64,000 nt of DNA from Actinostola sp. cb2023 (Eukaryota > Cnidaria > Anthozoa > Actiniaria > Actinostolidae), in contig JAUJYZ010000222.1 of the NCBI GenBank assembly GCA_033675265.1, positions 602,501 through 666,500 on the forward strand. The letters are read 5' to 3'. Position 1 is the stretch's first letter; every line of letters begins with the position of its first letter. This document shows, one piece after another, positions 25,519 to 37,985 of this stretch. A model generated the notes under the pieces. That model saw nothing but the letters and a program-made list of their open reading frames with translations, did no database searches and was not told the origin of the DNA. The position numbers and the translations under genes are program-made.

Positions 25519-26146
25519 GTTGGCTGTTCGTTCGTTTTGTTCAGCCCGCTTATTTATTGCCGCCAATATCAGTGTAAGCAAAACTAACCCAAACATCACT
25601 TTTATTTTGACCAATTTCGCCTACTTTGTTCCATCACCGTTCTAATCCATTGATTATTCTCTGCATTCCACTCGGAAAGAAAACGACTAAAGTAAGGGCC
25701 ATTAAAAGCTGCCTAATAAACACAACGACTTCCTTATTTATGTAACTCTAATGCCCACAATCGATTAAAATAATTTCGTCATCTATCGTTACTATGCGTT
25801 CATTAACTTGTTTATTGATACTGATGAGAGATGATAGAGCCATTCATTTATGCTTGAGGACATTTCAACAACTGAATACTTCTTGTAGCCTAATATTATA
25901 ATCACCTCTAATTTTTAGGCAATACACGACACTTTTCAGTTTTGACATAAAAAAGATAAAAAAGTGTCGTGCATGTATTCCCTAAAAATTATAGTACATT
26001 TGCTACTTTTAAAATCACCTCTAACTACATGAGGGTGGTGCAGGTGTGAATAGGCCATAAAGAATGGTGGTGTTGGGTTCATGTAATCGATATCGACGCA
26101 TATAGATATTTGCAATGAGGGTTTATCATGTAATTTCAAAACTCAC

Positions 26147-26208
26147 AGGACAAGCGCTTCTTCTGAGAGTGAAGGAAGATTTGAATTATTTCTCGAACTT
26201 GAAGCCAT
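26147..26208 (-). CDS. Possible first coding exon of an unrecognised gene
   Basis: On the minus strand an ATG at 26208 opens a 20-codon frame, MASSSRNNSNLPSLSEEALV, ending at a good donor CCT|GTGAGT. Upstream (26280-26420) are GC-rich blocks such as ACGACACGCGCGTCC and a TTACGTCA-like site, and farther upstream the GGCCGCCATCTTGG inverted motif. No downstream exon was recognised on the minus strand before the Penelope-like fragment, so this may be chance. The low-complexity Ser/Asn start gives no family assignment. Confidence 0.25.
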
Positions 26209-26577
26209 GTTTATAACGCTTTGAATCGTTGACTGATGAGTTTGGATTTCGAAAGTAAAAACAATTTTTATGCAAAGATTGGTAAATGTAGCAACACGAC
26301 ACGCGCGTCCAGTGGAAGAAAAAGGCGGGGGAAATTTACAACATTTTGATTGGCTAATACAAACTATATGGTAAGCTCTGATTGGCTGAGATGTAATATG
26401 TATTGCACTTACGTCATCGTAAAATTTTCTGGGTCTTATATCGAGTATAATTGAACAAAAGGTCTTCCAACCAAAAGAGCAGTCAAAATCATGTATCTCA
26501 ACCAAATTTTGAGTTATAAGAAGCTTTCAATGCCGAGATGTGAGCGATCAAATATGCGCATTATTTAGTGTGAATGT

Positions 26578-26636
26578 ATGGGGCCGCCATCTTGGTGTAC
26601 AACCGTAGTACGCCAACATGGCGGCCAAAACACCGA
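26578..26636. promoter_or_regulatory. Inverted GGCCGCCATNTTGG pair (YY1-like)
   Basis: GGCCGCCATCTTGG and, 26 bp later, CCAACATGGCGGCC form an inverted pair with one mismatch. The core matches the YY1-type CCGCCAT motif. Similar pairs occur at 51910-51985, so it may be part of a dispersed repeat and not a promoter. Confidence 0.35.
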
Positions 26637-27930
26637 GGATCAAAATCACGTTAATATTACAAACAACTCAGTTTCTCAATAGAGATATTAATAAAATCAA
26701 ACTTACATACCATTTACGAGGTAAAAAACGTAACATTTGAAGCAAATTTCCCTAATTCTCTGGCTTTAGAATACACGTGACAGTGTTGCGTGACAGAAAT
26801 TGACTCTCAATAAATCAAAAACCAAACATCGAAAGTACACAGATTTTTTTGTGAAGACTTTTCTTATGGATATAAACAAAATATCAAACAAACAGTTTTG
26901 TACGATGAATATTTTAGATTTCAGAGTTTTGATGACGTCATGTGCAAACCAAGAATAGGATAATAAATTATATTTAATTTACAGCGGTTTTCCGCAATAT
27001 TACGCGCGCGGAAGTTCAAATGGGCGGGGGTTTTGGCTTCAAGTTTTTCTTGTTTTTTTTCTTCTTTTTTTTGTGTGTGAAAATTTGACAAATTTCATCG
27101 TAATATTAAATCTAATTTGAAACAATTCAAACCTATATTAAAGATGAGGGAATTTATATTGGTCGCCACACATCCTAAAAGTTCAAATTCTGCAATACTG
27201 AATATAATAGATTCTCCTTTGAGGAAACTGTTTAATAACGTATTGATCTATTAAAACCAATTAAGCCAATTAAGCCAAACACTCAGTCAAACTACTTTTT
27301 GTTTACTGATGCACGTACGCGGAAGCAGGCATAGCCGGGATGACTGTATGAATAGATTAAAGTCAGCTTAATTGGATAAAAAGTTTCGGTAGTTTCTCAA
27401 AAAGCACGACTTCCTCTTTGTAATTTCCTCCGTAAGATATTCTTCATTCTAAAAGCTCACGAGAAAACGAAACAAAATTACCATGATATTTGGGGATTCC
27501 TGCGACGCGTTGTTAATTTAATATCATTTAAACACGCTGTTTGTAAGGACATTCTCTTATTTGATTCTTATCAGTGATTAGGGAAATATCATGCAATGGA
27601 GCTATATCACGTACGACAACTGAAGACATTTTAAGGCGCGAAGAAGAAAAAAATAAGCAGTGTATTTCGGTATTTTTAATTTTAATTTTGATACTGAGCT
27701 AGCGCGCGCTCTTCATACCGGCTTGGAAATTCAGTTGTTGGAAATTTGTTTTGTTTATTTCCAACCGTGATTTCCAAATAATATCCAATGAATTTGCAAG
27801 GTTTGGAAGAACATGTGTTTACATGTGTTTACAAAGGGTTATATTTGATAGTCCGTTGTGGGAATGTTTCACACAATAACAAAAAAAATCTAGAAAAAAT
27901 TCGTGTAGACTGGGTGGCCGTTGTGGGAAT
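26637..27930. other. No gene seen
   Basis: AT-rich intergenic sequence with scattered GCGCGC blocks (27000-27010, 27700-27712). No recognisable exon or tandem structure. Confidence 0.5.
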
Positions 27931-27934
27931 GTTT

Positions 27935-28530
27935 CACCAATAACGTTGTGTAAAGGTGGCCGTTGTGTAGAGGTGGCCGTGTAGAGGTGGCCGTGTAGAG
28001 GTGGCCGTTGTGTAGAGGTGGCCGTTGTGTAGAGGTGGCCGTTGTAGTAGAGGTGGCCGTTGTGTTGTGTGTGTAGAGTGGCCGTTGTGTGAGGTAGATT
28101 GTGTAGAGGTGGCCATTGTGTGTAGATTGTGGAGGTGTTGTGTAGAGTAGTGTGGCCGGTGGCCGTTGTGTAGAGGTGCCGTGTAGAGGTGGCCGTTGTG
28201 TAGAGGTGGCCGTTGTGTAGAGGTGGCCGTTGTGTAGAGGTGGCCGTTGTGTAGAGGTGGCCGTTGTGTAGAGGTGGCCGTTGTGTAGAGGTGGCCGTTG
28301 TGTAGAGGTGGCCGTTGTGTAGAGGTGGCGTTTGTAGAGGTGTAGAGGTGGCCATTGTGTAGAGGTGGTGTAGAGGTGGCCATTGTGTGTGGCCATTGTG
28401 TAGAGGTGGCCCGTTGTGTAGAGGTGACCGTTGTGTAGAGGTGACCGTGTAGAGGTGTAGTGTAGAGGTGACCGTTGTGTAGAGGTGACCGTTGTGTAGA
28501 GGTGACCGTTGTGTAGAGGTGGTCGTTGCG
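27935..28530 (+). repeat. GTGTAGAGGTGGCCGTT minisatellite
   Basis: About 35 copies of a 15-17-bp unit (GTGTAGAGGTGGCCGTT and variants with GACC or CCATT), with truncated units. Thr/Gln/His-rich minus frames are artefacts. Confidence 0.96.
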
Positions 28531-30470
28531 TTTACTGTATATTCGCGGAATTAAAAACATTGGTCAGTTTGGATGTAAACTGATACGTTGGAGTATAAGA
28601 TAAGGACCGACGGCAATGCACCAACGTCCATAACGTCAGTAAATTTTGTATATACCTTTGTTATAGTACACGGTGATGTAACTTTCACCGACTGCATGCC
28701 GTGCACTGAACTATAACTGTGCATAGAAAATTATAGAGGAAAAACGCTAGACGAAATTTGCATAAGAATTAGAATAATACCACTCGGAACTGACAAGTTA
28801 AGTTCCAAGAAGATTGTCTGAATACTGCATAGCCGTATTGTGCATTCTAAGATTAAGTAGATTCTGTATTTATGAAAAGGTTTTTTGGCGGCTAAATTAT
28901 TGTAACGTTTCTGAAAATATGTAGTTAGTAGTCTAGATTTTGCTTCAAAGACTCTTTATTTAGTAATCAGTTTTCCAAGACAACCTCTTTTGAAATAACT
29001 GTATAGACAGTTGGTTTATTTATATTGTATAAATGTAAAGGTTTTAAGGATTATATATGCGCGCATTCATCGTACTCCCTCAAAGGAAATTCCTCTTTTT
29101 ATGCTTATTTTTTTCCGTCAAATAAAATATACTTACTTCGGTGTCAGTTTACGTGAATATTCTTTGTAAAGGTAGTTTCCAATTATTATACCTAAAATAT
29201 TCAACAAAAACCTTTATTTTTTATTTATTTTTTCAATACAAATTAAGAGGATATTTACTTACGTAATATCGGTGTCAGCTTTTACGTGAAGATTTTCTTT
29301 GTAACACTCTAATTTTATTTTCCAAGCATTATTATTAAACCTAAAATATTGTCTAAAAACCTGTCTTAGCGTTGTTTTTTTCCTTTTTTGAAATTTTTTC
29401 GGGGGGAAAATACAGAAATAGTAAATATAACAGATTTAGTCGTGGACAGTTTTCAAATCAAATTTAGAGCTTTAACACTCTAATTTCACTTTTACCTTGA
29501 CCATCACAAATAACTTAACTTTATAAACAAAGCCTTGTACAAAAGATCCAGCCTATCTCCCTCCAATATCCATTCGTAAAAAACGATAACCTTTAAAAGT
29601 ATTTACAAAACACCTTGAACTTAAATACAAAACAGAGCATCCATTTGAAATGGTTTGGCTATATGTCAGGCAATATACTGATCTATCTTAACAAAAACAG
29701 TATAGAAGAATAGAGAGGAAGAACGCTAGACGAAATTAGCATAAGAATTAGTATACCTGAATAGAATAGAATACCACGATCGGAAGAGACAGGTTAAAGT
29801 GTTGAATAAAGGATAGTGTAGGTTGTCTGGTCGACTGGTTCGAGGAGTTTTATTCTTTTCAATTGTAAATATTGTGTATGCTAAGTATTATAATATTAAT
29901 AATCTCATGTGCACTTGTTAGCCGAATCTTTCACGAATGAAGAAAATACGAAAATAAGTCCAGCCGTCTGTTTCGAGCTTCTGCGCATGCGCGCTTAATA
30001 TCTCAACTCAACGCATGCGCACTACTCTACGTCCGCCGGTGCTTTTTTCAGATTTCACAAAACAAACAGTTTTTATTTCTTTGTGCAATCGATAATACAA
30101 ACAAAAATTAAATCTTCCTGTGTGTAAATGTGCTTTTCTGACGAGCGGGAAATATATTTAGTAGTAGCGTGATAAGCAACATAAAGTGTGAAGATACTTT
30201 TTGGAGGGGTATTTTTAACTTTAATATAAACTTTGCTGGTTAAAAGCTGCGGGTCGCTATTAACTTTGCTCGTTTCCTCCTGTGTAGACATTAACCAGCT
30301 AAGAGCACTACCACATAGTGAGATCGATTTCAAGCTTTGCAAACTTTGCTTTCGGCTTCTCTCCTCGAAGTTGGCATTTGAAAGCACCATTTCATGTGGT
30401 TAGTAGTAGTCGTTCAGTTGGATAAACCCTTAACTAGTACACAAAAATGCATCAACTCAAAAATAGCATC
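28531..30470. other. No gene seen; two related ~80-bp blocks
   Basis: The block AACGCTAGACGAAATT...GCATAAGAATTAG occurs at ~28745 and ~29725 in direct orientation. Segments at 29245-29330 and 29450-29590 resemble the ends of the 9.1-11.6-kb repeat. No exon recognised. Confidence 0.5.
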
Positions 30471-30479
30471 AGCGCAATC

Positions 30480-31565
30480 CTCAATTTATAGCATCAATCG
30501 GCTGGATAAGGGTTTATCCAACGGACAGCGCTTTAATCCACCACCCTTATCCAGTGGATGGATTGATGCTATATTCAATCTAAAGGCTTTAGATTGAATA
30601 TAGCATCAATCCATCCACTGGATAAGGGTTCATCCAGCGGACAGCGCAATCCACCCTTTAGATTGAATATAGCATCAATCCATCCACTGGATAAGGGTTC
30701 ATCCAGCGGACAGCGCAATCCATCCTTTAGATTGAATATAGCATCAATCCATCCACTGGATAAGGGTTCATCCAACGGACAGCGCAATCCATCCTTTAGA
30801 TTGAATATAGCATCAATCCCATCCACTGGATAAGGGTTCATCCAGCGGACAGCGCAATCCATCCTTTAGATTGAATATAGCATCAATCCATCCACTGGAT
30901 AAGGGTTCATCCAACGGACAGCGCAATCCATCCTTTAGATTGAATATAGCATCAATCCATCCACTGGATAAGGGTTCATCCAACGGACAGCGCAATCCAC
31001 CCTTTAGATTGAATATAGCATCAATCCCATCCACTGGATAAGGGTTCATCCAGCGGACAGCGCAATCCATCCTTTAGATTGAATATAGCATCAATCCATC
31101 CACTGGATAAGGGTTTATCCAACGGACAGCGCAATCCACCCTTTAGATTGAATATAGCATCAATCCATCCACTGGATAAGGGTTTATCCAACGGACAGCG
31201 CAATCCATCCTTTAGATTGAATATAGCATCAATCCATCCACTGGATCAGTAAGGGTTCATCCAGCGGACAGCGCAATCCACCCTTTAGATTGAATATAGC
31301 ATCAATCCATCCACTGGATAAGGGTTCATCCAATGGACAGCGCAATCCATCCTTTAGATTGAATATAGCATCAATCCATCCACTGGATAAGGGTTCATCC
31401 TGCGGACAGCGCAATCCACCCTTTAGATTGAATATAACATCAATCCATCCACTGGATAAGGGTTCATCCAGCGGACAGCGCAATCCACCCTTTAGATTGA
31501 ATATAACATCAATCCATCCACTGGATAAGGGTTCATCCAACGGACAGCGCAATCCACCCTTTAGG
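30480..31565 (+). repeat. ~69-bp minisatellite opening with an inverted unit
   Basis: About 14 head-to-tail units with TTTAGATTGAATATAGCATC, CATCCACTGGATAAGGG and GGACAGCGCAATCC blocks. The first unit is inverted: 30558-30590 is the complement of 30591-30625, giving a ~33-bp-arm hairpin at the array start. Units differ by TTCATCC/TTTATCC and AGCGG/AACGG variants. Confidence 0.95.
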
Positions 31566-31787
31566 AGTTGAACAACAGTGGCCACTGAGATTTGTCAGAT
31601 TTCGTCTCGAGTCATCAATTTAATTATTAATCAAAAATCTTGTAATTATTATTATATAATTCAATGACTTTATTTCAGTAAACTGCTTTACAACTAAATC
31701 TATAAGAAATAAGTGAATTGGCCCAATTTGAGACAATATCAAACATAGTGCCCTGGACTACTTTTTATCTTAAATAAGAGACTAAAT

Positions 31788-32086
31788 AAAGCAGTTTTTT
31801 TACTTAGGATAACGACCTAGAGGCAGATGCCACCAGTAACTAGCCGGTTCACTTACATCATACAACCCTAAAGGTTCTCGCGTCTAATTTAGCAGGGTAA
31901 TTTCCGCGTATGACGTAACAGGTATATTAATAGTGCCCTAAAGCAGTTTTTAACTTAGGATAACGACCTAGAGGCGGATGCCACCAGTAACTAGCCAGTT
32001 CACTTACATCATACAACCCTAAAGGTTCTCGCGTCTAATTTAGCAGGGTAATTTCCGCGTATGACGTAACAGGTATATTAATAGTG
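31788..32086 (+). repeat. 152-bp tandem duplication just upstream of cysteine-rich gene A
   Basis: Two near-identical copies (31788-31939 and 31940-32086) contain AACGACCTAGAGGC, GGTTCTCGCGTCTAATTTAG and CGTATGACGTAACAGG-TATATTAATAG. The second copy ends ~100 bp before the gene A ATG, so the duplicated CRE-like and TATA-like sequence may be promoter sequence. Confidence 0.9.
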
Positions 32087-32186
32087 TAGTAGTGGGCTGA
32101 TGCGTAAGTAAGGGTTTTACTAACTGATTGAGGTATTCCATGCTAGCATTTGATTCGATCGACATCGGTTGAGACAGACTCCGAGA

Positions 32187-35100
32187 ATGAAGATAGGAAT
32201 TGTGCTGCTAGTTCTTCTTTCTTTAGGTGTAACAATCTATGGCCTGGTAAGTGATCATGGATTCTTTCTTTTGCACGTTGATTTACTGATTCAAATTGAT
32301 ATAGATTTTGCTTAAAAACGAAATAAATCAAAATCTGATGTTGTGACGAGTTTGTCCAAAGATCAAATTCATTAAACTTAGTTTTTATTTAAACTTAGTT
32401 TTTCTTGAAAATGACACTCTCTTTCCCGCTCTTTTTCTCTTTTTCGCTTCTTAACTCTCGGACATTTTTTCGCCGTTTCGGAATTTTGCTATTTCGCAAC
32501 TCTCAGTTTTATTGATATTATGAGATTCTTCACAATGTACCATTGAATGCTGCCCTTTTTTCCAAACTGTCAGGTTACGCTCGAGTTCACAACCAACTTT
32601 TTCAAACAGTATAGCTTTATTTATTTTTTTCACGGTAAATTGAAATGCTTTTGAAGGATTCATTTTGGGGACAGAAGCCCGTTTCAAATTCACAATACTA
32701 ATTTTACCATGCTAATATTTGCTGAACTCTACTCCCACACGTCTATTAGTTCTTGTTTCGCAAATCTAAACTATCATCCCACACGGCATGTATTTAGGAC
32801 CACAATATATTCAAAATGATACTTCGATACAGTAGTAGCCGATTCAATGCCAATAACTATACTGTTCTTGTTAAATTGTTTGACTCAAGGGAGTCAATAA
32901 TACAGCTTGGCTGTGCCGGCGGAATATCAATTTCTACTTCCGTTCGATTTTTAAAAACTTTAAAAGCTCAAAAATTCTGTCACCTCTTGCTAACTGAATA
33001 CACACTCTTGAAAATAAATAGATTCGACATTTGAAAGTCAAAAACTCTTTACTTCAAAAAAATAATTTTCATAAAAAATAATTTTCAGTCAAAGATCGCG
33101 ATGCCGAATGAACATAAATTTCCCAAGGTTTTCTAATCAGTAAAACACCTTTATCAAATTAATACCTTCTACAAATGTTGCTACTGTAGAATATTTATTT
33201 TTCCAAACTAATTAACTTTGAAGGAAAGGGTGAGAGGTAAAAGTTTATTGCTTTACTCGCTAAATAAAATATTACAAGTCAGCCCGCTGAGCATGGTACT
33301 AGTAAAACGTTAGTGGTCGCAGTGTTCACACGCCCACGAGCGCGTCTCCACCCTTATTCGATGTTTCTGGCTTTCTAATCAATGGAAATTGAATGAAATT
33401 GTCTCGCCGATTCACCTTTTAAATTAAACGATTTTCTGACTTCGCTGTTATAGAAAAAACTTGGTAAATGAACAAATGGTGAAAATTTATTGATATTCTA
33501 TTAGTAGGTCTGGGGTTGATGTCACGTGCTGTGCATGCTTTGACCACGTGTTCAGCATCTGTCGGTTTCAAAATGAAAACCAAATACATAATGGCACTTT
33601 AAAACAATTCAATAAGTTTGCGACTGAATCCATTCTTTCCTTCTACAATTAAAAATGATTGTATTATCGAGGCGGTAGATACAAGAGCTTGTGCTTTTAA
33701 AGAAAAGAGCCATATTAAATCTAGCCTCCTAAAGCAGACGCGTGTCCACCACGTCTCGCTTTAGGAGGCTACTTGTAAGGTGACGCTGTTCGATTAATTT
33801 AAAAACTTAGTGTGAAAATAAAATTCCTTTGAATATTAAAGAAATACCGTAGACACTGATCGTTAAACATACAATAAAACTAAAACAGGAGTTCCTAATT
33901 AAGTCACGTAGGAACGGTTCATTAGACAATTTGTTCAATTGCGATCGAGAGTTTTACCAAGACGTAAAACTATACATAGGAAGTTTTCGTGACAACTATC
34001 TGGTATTTTTCATCTATTCTTGTTAGGCTTGGATAAATTCTGCTCCTAAATTGACGGATTCTGCCTGCCGGCAATGCTCGTAAAAATCGCATATTCTGCT
34101 CAAAATTCTGCTCAAACTATGAAATTCTGCTCGAATTCTGCTCGGTTAAAGTAGATAGAAATTCATTGTCTACTGAAAATTTGTAATGAAAACTGTAAAC
34201 TAATATTGCGGTCTACCATATATTGGAATTTTGTAGGCGCCGCTCATATTAATACCGCTGACGAGGCATGTTATGTTTCATTTGTATTAAATTACACATT
34301 TTAAAAATATTTTTTAATTAAATATGTTATGTACATTATGTCTTATCCGATTCCTAATTTTCCCGAATTCTGCTCAAAATTCTGCTCGAAGGGTGGTTTT
34401 CTGCCGGCATAATGCTCACTGCTGAAGGTGATCAATTCTGCTCGAAATTCTGCCGGCAGAATTTATCCAAGCCTAATTCTTGGACTGTAAAACTTTATGT
34501 CCAAAAATCTAAAAGATATAAATAACAGATGCATGCAGCCGCCATATTGGGTGAACAACATGTCGAACAGCTAAAAACGAAACAATAGTCAGAGGGGCAT
34601 CAGATTCATTGTTCAACACTAACAATTTAAAAATGTTATTTCTAACTTTTTAGTATCCTGTGCGATTTTCTTTCTTTCTTTTTCCACTCCTTCATTTCTT
34701 CATTTCTCTTTTATTTTTACCTTCAAATCAGACGCGTCCATTAATATTTATGTCAGTTACATTGTGAGTGTAGTCTGGAAAACAAACCTTACACGTTTGA
34801 CGTGTCTTTGTAGCCGTACTTGAGTTAAAAATTAATCTTTGTTTCAAAAACTCATAGAAGAAAATGATCGGAAATCTAAAAGCACCCAATATCGTTAGCA
34901 CCCTTTAGACATGGCTCTTTGAACGCGTTCGCATCCGTCGTGTGTCTGCAAGTCATGAAATGACAAAAACTAATTCTTTTATTTCCACACAAAAATCGTG
35001 AGCAGAGAAATTAAAGAAAGACTTGAACGTCAGCGCCTCGAGGACATGTAGTTCCTACTTCCTGATTCGCTTGAGGGAATTGGGAACGACAAGAAAAGAA

Positions 35101-36436
35101 GTACGAAGAAGGCAAAAGAAATGATTAATTACAATCGCGTTTAACGAGTAGTGATTTCGACATGCTAAGCGCGTTCGTATGCAGTTCTATCATATCAAGT
35201 AAACATTAATCAATTAACTATATAAACACAAGAACTTCAATCCTTTTCGACGCCGATGAATCATTAACTTCGTGATATAGGTGTACTGTAGTGAGTGTAG
35301 ATAGTGTATACTATAAGAAGCTAAATAGATAGACGAACACGTGGAGCCCATCAAACAATGCGAGAACTTCCTTTTTGTTGTCGTGTATGACGTCATGAAA
35401 CGTCACACTGTGTATTTACAATGTTGCAATAGTAGTGTAACATACTGATTTATATTTGAAACAACCACGCACAGGCAGCCCAACCATTTATTCTGAGGCT
35501 AATAGTAACAAGACGCTCTATAAGCATTCACTCGGCGGGTTTCAGCAATGAGCCTACGGTTTCCTCGGCCGCACAGAGCGCATGCGCCTTGGTACTCAGT
35601 TGCCGATTTGTGGCCATGTAAGAAACTTCAGTTTGGGATTTCATACCTTCATAGTTGGGTATTCACATCGTGCAACCTACAACACGAAAATGTGTTGCGC
35701 GACAAGTTGCGCGAACGGTGGTAATACGAGAAACATTGCTCTGCAACTTGCAACGCAACAATCAGAACAATGTTGCGCGACAAGTTGCACGATTTTGTTG
35801 CCCGATTTTGTTAGCCTCAAGAAATTGTTGGGTTTCCTGTGGTACATCTGGACCATCACGTGATTTTACGTCACTTGATATTCCTTTCATTTTCATTCAG
35901 AGAGAGAAATGTTGGGGTCATTCAGACTGTGGTAATCGCGAGTGCTGTGCTGGTATGTCCTGGAAAAACCCCGGCGCATGCGCGTATCAACCTCAGAGAG
36001 AACAAAAGTGTTTTCCTTGGATATTTGTAAGTATGAAGAAACTTTGACTAAAATAACCTTGGGCTTGCTGTGGTATTAAAATAAGAGGGGGACTGGAGGG
36101 TAAACAATGGAGGGATTTTTAAAAAGAAGGCGTTTGCCAACTCTTCTGTCTTTCCGGTCTTTCCGCTGAACTATAAAGCACCCTTTAGTCCCAATTGGTT
36201 CTGTTGGAGTTGGGCTTGCATTGTTCTACCAAGTGGGATCCCTGTGTTAACCACAGGAAGCCCGGTTAATCCATTTTCTCTTTCTCTAATCTAAATTTCA
36301 GCCTTCTTCTAAAGTCCATTGCCCATGTGTTCTTGGAACTTCATGTACTGACTATTACGACCCACAAACTTCTAAGACCAAGTATAAATGTATGAAATAT
36401 GTCTCTGAGATAGACGAGGTGAACGGACCTCAATAA
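32187..36436 (+). CDS. Secreted cysteine-rich prokineticin/Dickkopf-C-like protein (gene A), 3 exons
   Basis: Exon 1 (32187-32246) encodes the signal peptide MKIGIVLLVLLSLGVTIYGL. Exon 2 (35901-36026) and exon 3 (36302-36436) encode the mature protein; total 106 aa. All junctions are phase-0 GT-AG. Exon 2 has C-x5-C-x4-CC-x10-C-x9-C (WGHSD, GNRE spacers) and exon 3 has C-x1-C-x5-C-x14-C, ten cysteines in the order of the prokineticin/astakine/Dickkopf C-terminal (colipase-like) fold. A prokineticin-type N-terminal AVIT is not present; the mature start looks like R-E-K-C. Genes B and C share spacing and intron position. A role as a secreted ligand or inhibitor is inferred from the fold; receptor and tissue are unknown. 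Intron 1 is 3.65 kb and carries a hAT-like MITE. Confidence 0.8.
33722..33771. repeat. 50-bp palindrome in gene A intron 1
   Basis: AGCCTCCTAAAGC...GCTTTAGGAGGCT with AGACG/CGTCT pairing inside: a near-perfect hairpin, probably a very small MITE. Confidence 0.75.
34023..34476. mobile_element. hAT-like MITE with iterated ATTCTGCTC motif
   Basis: Ends TTAGGCTTGGATAAATTCTG and the exact complement. The flanking direct repeat TTCTTG (ATTCTTG with one shared base) is at 34017-34022 and 34477-34482. The interior repeats ATTCTGCTC(AAA) about ten times and GCCGGCA in both arms. Located in gene A intron 1. Confidence 0.82.
36235..36265. repeat. GGGATCCCTGTG-family hairpin in gene A intron 2
   Basis: GGGATCCCTGTGTTAACCAC then AGGAAGCCCGG: inverted halves with a very short loop. 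TTGGGCTTGCTGTGGTA, a half-motif, occurs at 36059 in the same intron. Confidence 0.8.
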
Positions 36437-36462
36437 CCAGTTAGTACATTGTACGATTGGTG

Positions 36463-36468
36463 AATAAA
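36463..36468 (+). promoter_or_regulatory. Gene A polyadenylation signal
   Basis: AATAAA 27 nt after the gene A stop codon. Confidence 0.65.
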
Positions 36469-36589
36469 TTATCTGTAGGTTTTTCCTTTGTTGGTTTCTG
36501 TCTTTCTTCCATTCTTTCTTTTTGTTTTGTTCATTTCTATGATGTATAGTCGTCAACAGTGAGGTACGAGCGCAAACAAAAACAGTTAT

Positions 36590-37985
36590 GAGTCGTATGC
36601 TTATGCTTGCGTCCGGCTCGTTTTCACAATGGCCTCTGGTGCTTGTGCTTATGCTTGTGTCAGGCCTGTTTTCACAGTGACATAAGGCCTCTTGTGCTTG
36701 CGCTTATGCTCGTGTCAGGCCTGTTTTCACAGTGACATAAGGCCTCTTGTGCTTGCGCTTATGCTCGTGTCAGGCCTGTTTTCACAGTGACATAAGGCCT
36801 CTTGTGCTTGCGCTTATGCTTGTGTCAGGCCTGTTTTCACAGTGACATAAGGCCTCTTGTGCTTGTGCTTGCGTCAGGCCTGTTTTCACAGTGACATAAG
36901 GCCTCTTGTGCTTGCGCTTATGCTTGTGTCAGGCCTGTTTTCACAGTGACATAACGCCTCTTGTGCTTGCGCTTATGCTTGCGTCAGGCCAGTTTCCACA
37001 GTGACATAAGGCCTCTCTTGTGCTCGTGCTTGCGTCAGGCCTGTTTTTACAGTGACATAAGGCCTCTTGTGCTTGCGCTTATGCTTGTGTCAGGCCTGTT
37101 TTCACAGTGACATAAGGCCTCTTGTGCTTGCGCTTATGCTTGTGTCAGGCCCGTTTTCACAGTGACATAAGGCCTCTTGTACTTGTGCTTATGCTTGTGT
37201 CAGGCCAGTTTTCACAGTGACATAAGGCCTCTCAGTTGTGCTTATGCTTGCGTCAGGCCTGTTTTTACAGTGACATAAGGCCTCTTGTGCTTATGCTTGT
37301 GTCAGGCCCGTTTTCACAGTGACATAAGGCCTCTTGTGCTTGCGCTTATGCTTGTGTCAGGCCCGTTTTCACAGTGACATAAGGCCTCTTGTGCTTGTGC
37401 TTATGCTTGTGTCAGGCCTGTTTTCACAGTGACATAAGGAATCTTGTACTTGCGCTTATGCTTGCGTCAGGCCAGTTTCCACAGTGACATAAGGCCTCTC
37501 AGTTGTGCTTATGCTTGTGTCAGGCCTGTTTTCACAGTGACATAACGCCTCTTGTGCTTATGCTTGTGTCAGACCTGTTTCCACAGTAACATAAGACTTC
37601 TTGTACTTGCGCTTATGCTTGCGTCAGGCCCGTTTTCACAGTGACATAAGGCCTCTTGTGCTTACGCTTATGCTTGTGTCAGGCCCGTTTTCACAGTGAC
37701 ATAAGGCCTCTTGTGCTTATGCTTGTGTCAGGCCTGTTTTCACAGTGACATAAGGCTTCTTGCGCTTATGCTTGTGTCAGGTCTGTTTTCACAGTGACAT
37801 AAGACTTCTTGTACTTGCGCTTATGTTTGTGTCAGGCCTGTTTTCACAGTGACATAAGACTTCTTGTACTTGCGCTTATGCTTGTGTCAGGCCTGTTTTC
37901 ACAGTGCCATAAGGCCTCTTGTGCTTGTGTTTGTGCTAGCGTCACAGTGCCTAGCCTCTTGCTAGCATCGCTGTGAAAACCGGGC
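36590..37985 (+). repeat. ~55-bp minisatellite, ~25 copies
   Basis: Unit blocks: CTTGTGCTTGCGCTTATGC, TTGTGTCAGGCCTG, TTTTCACAGTGACATAAGGC. The GTGCTT/GCGCTT/ATGCTT hexamers inside the unit are the ones that form the long hexamer arrays at 43.6 and 46.1 kb. Confidence 0.95.

Noticed and set aside
25029..25645. Arg/Ser/Phe/Val repeat proteins
   Set aside because: Translation of the (TTCG)n microsatellite in several frames.
26225..26270. Hammerhead ribozyme core (CTGATGAG ... CGAAAG)
   Set aside because: Stem II pairing is poor and no matching stem I/III or cleavage triplet is seen.
27819..28560. Thr/Gln/His/Leu-rich 170-208-codon minus frames
   Set aside because: Translation of the 17-bp minisatellite.
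36590..37985. CRISPR-like regular array
   Set aside because: Units are contiguous tandem repeats with no unique spacers, in a eukaryotic context; the same holds for 30.5, 61 and 62.2 kb.
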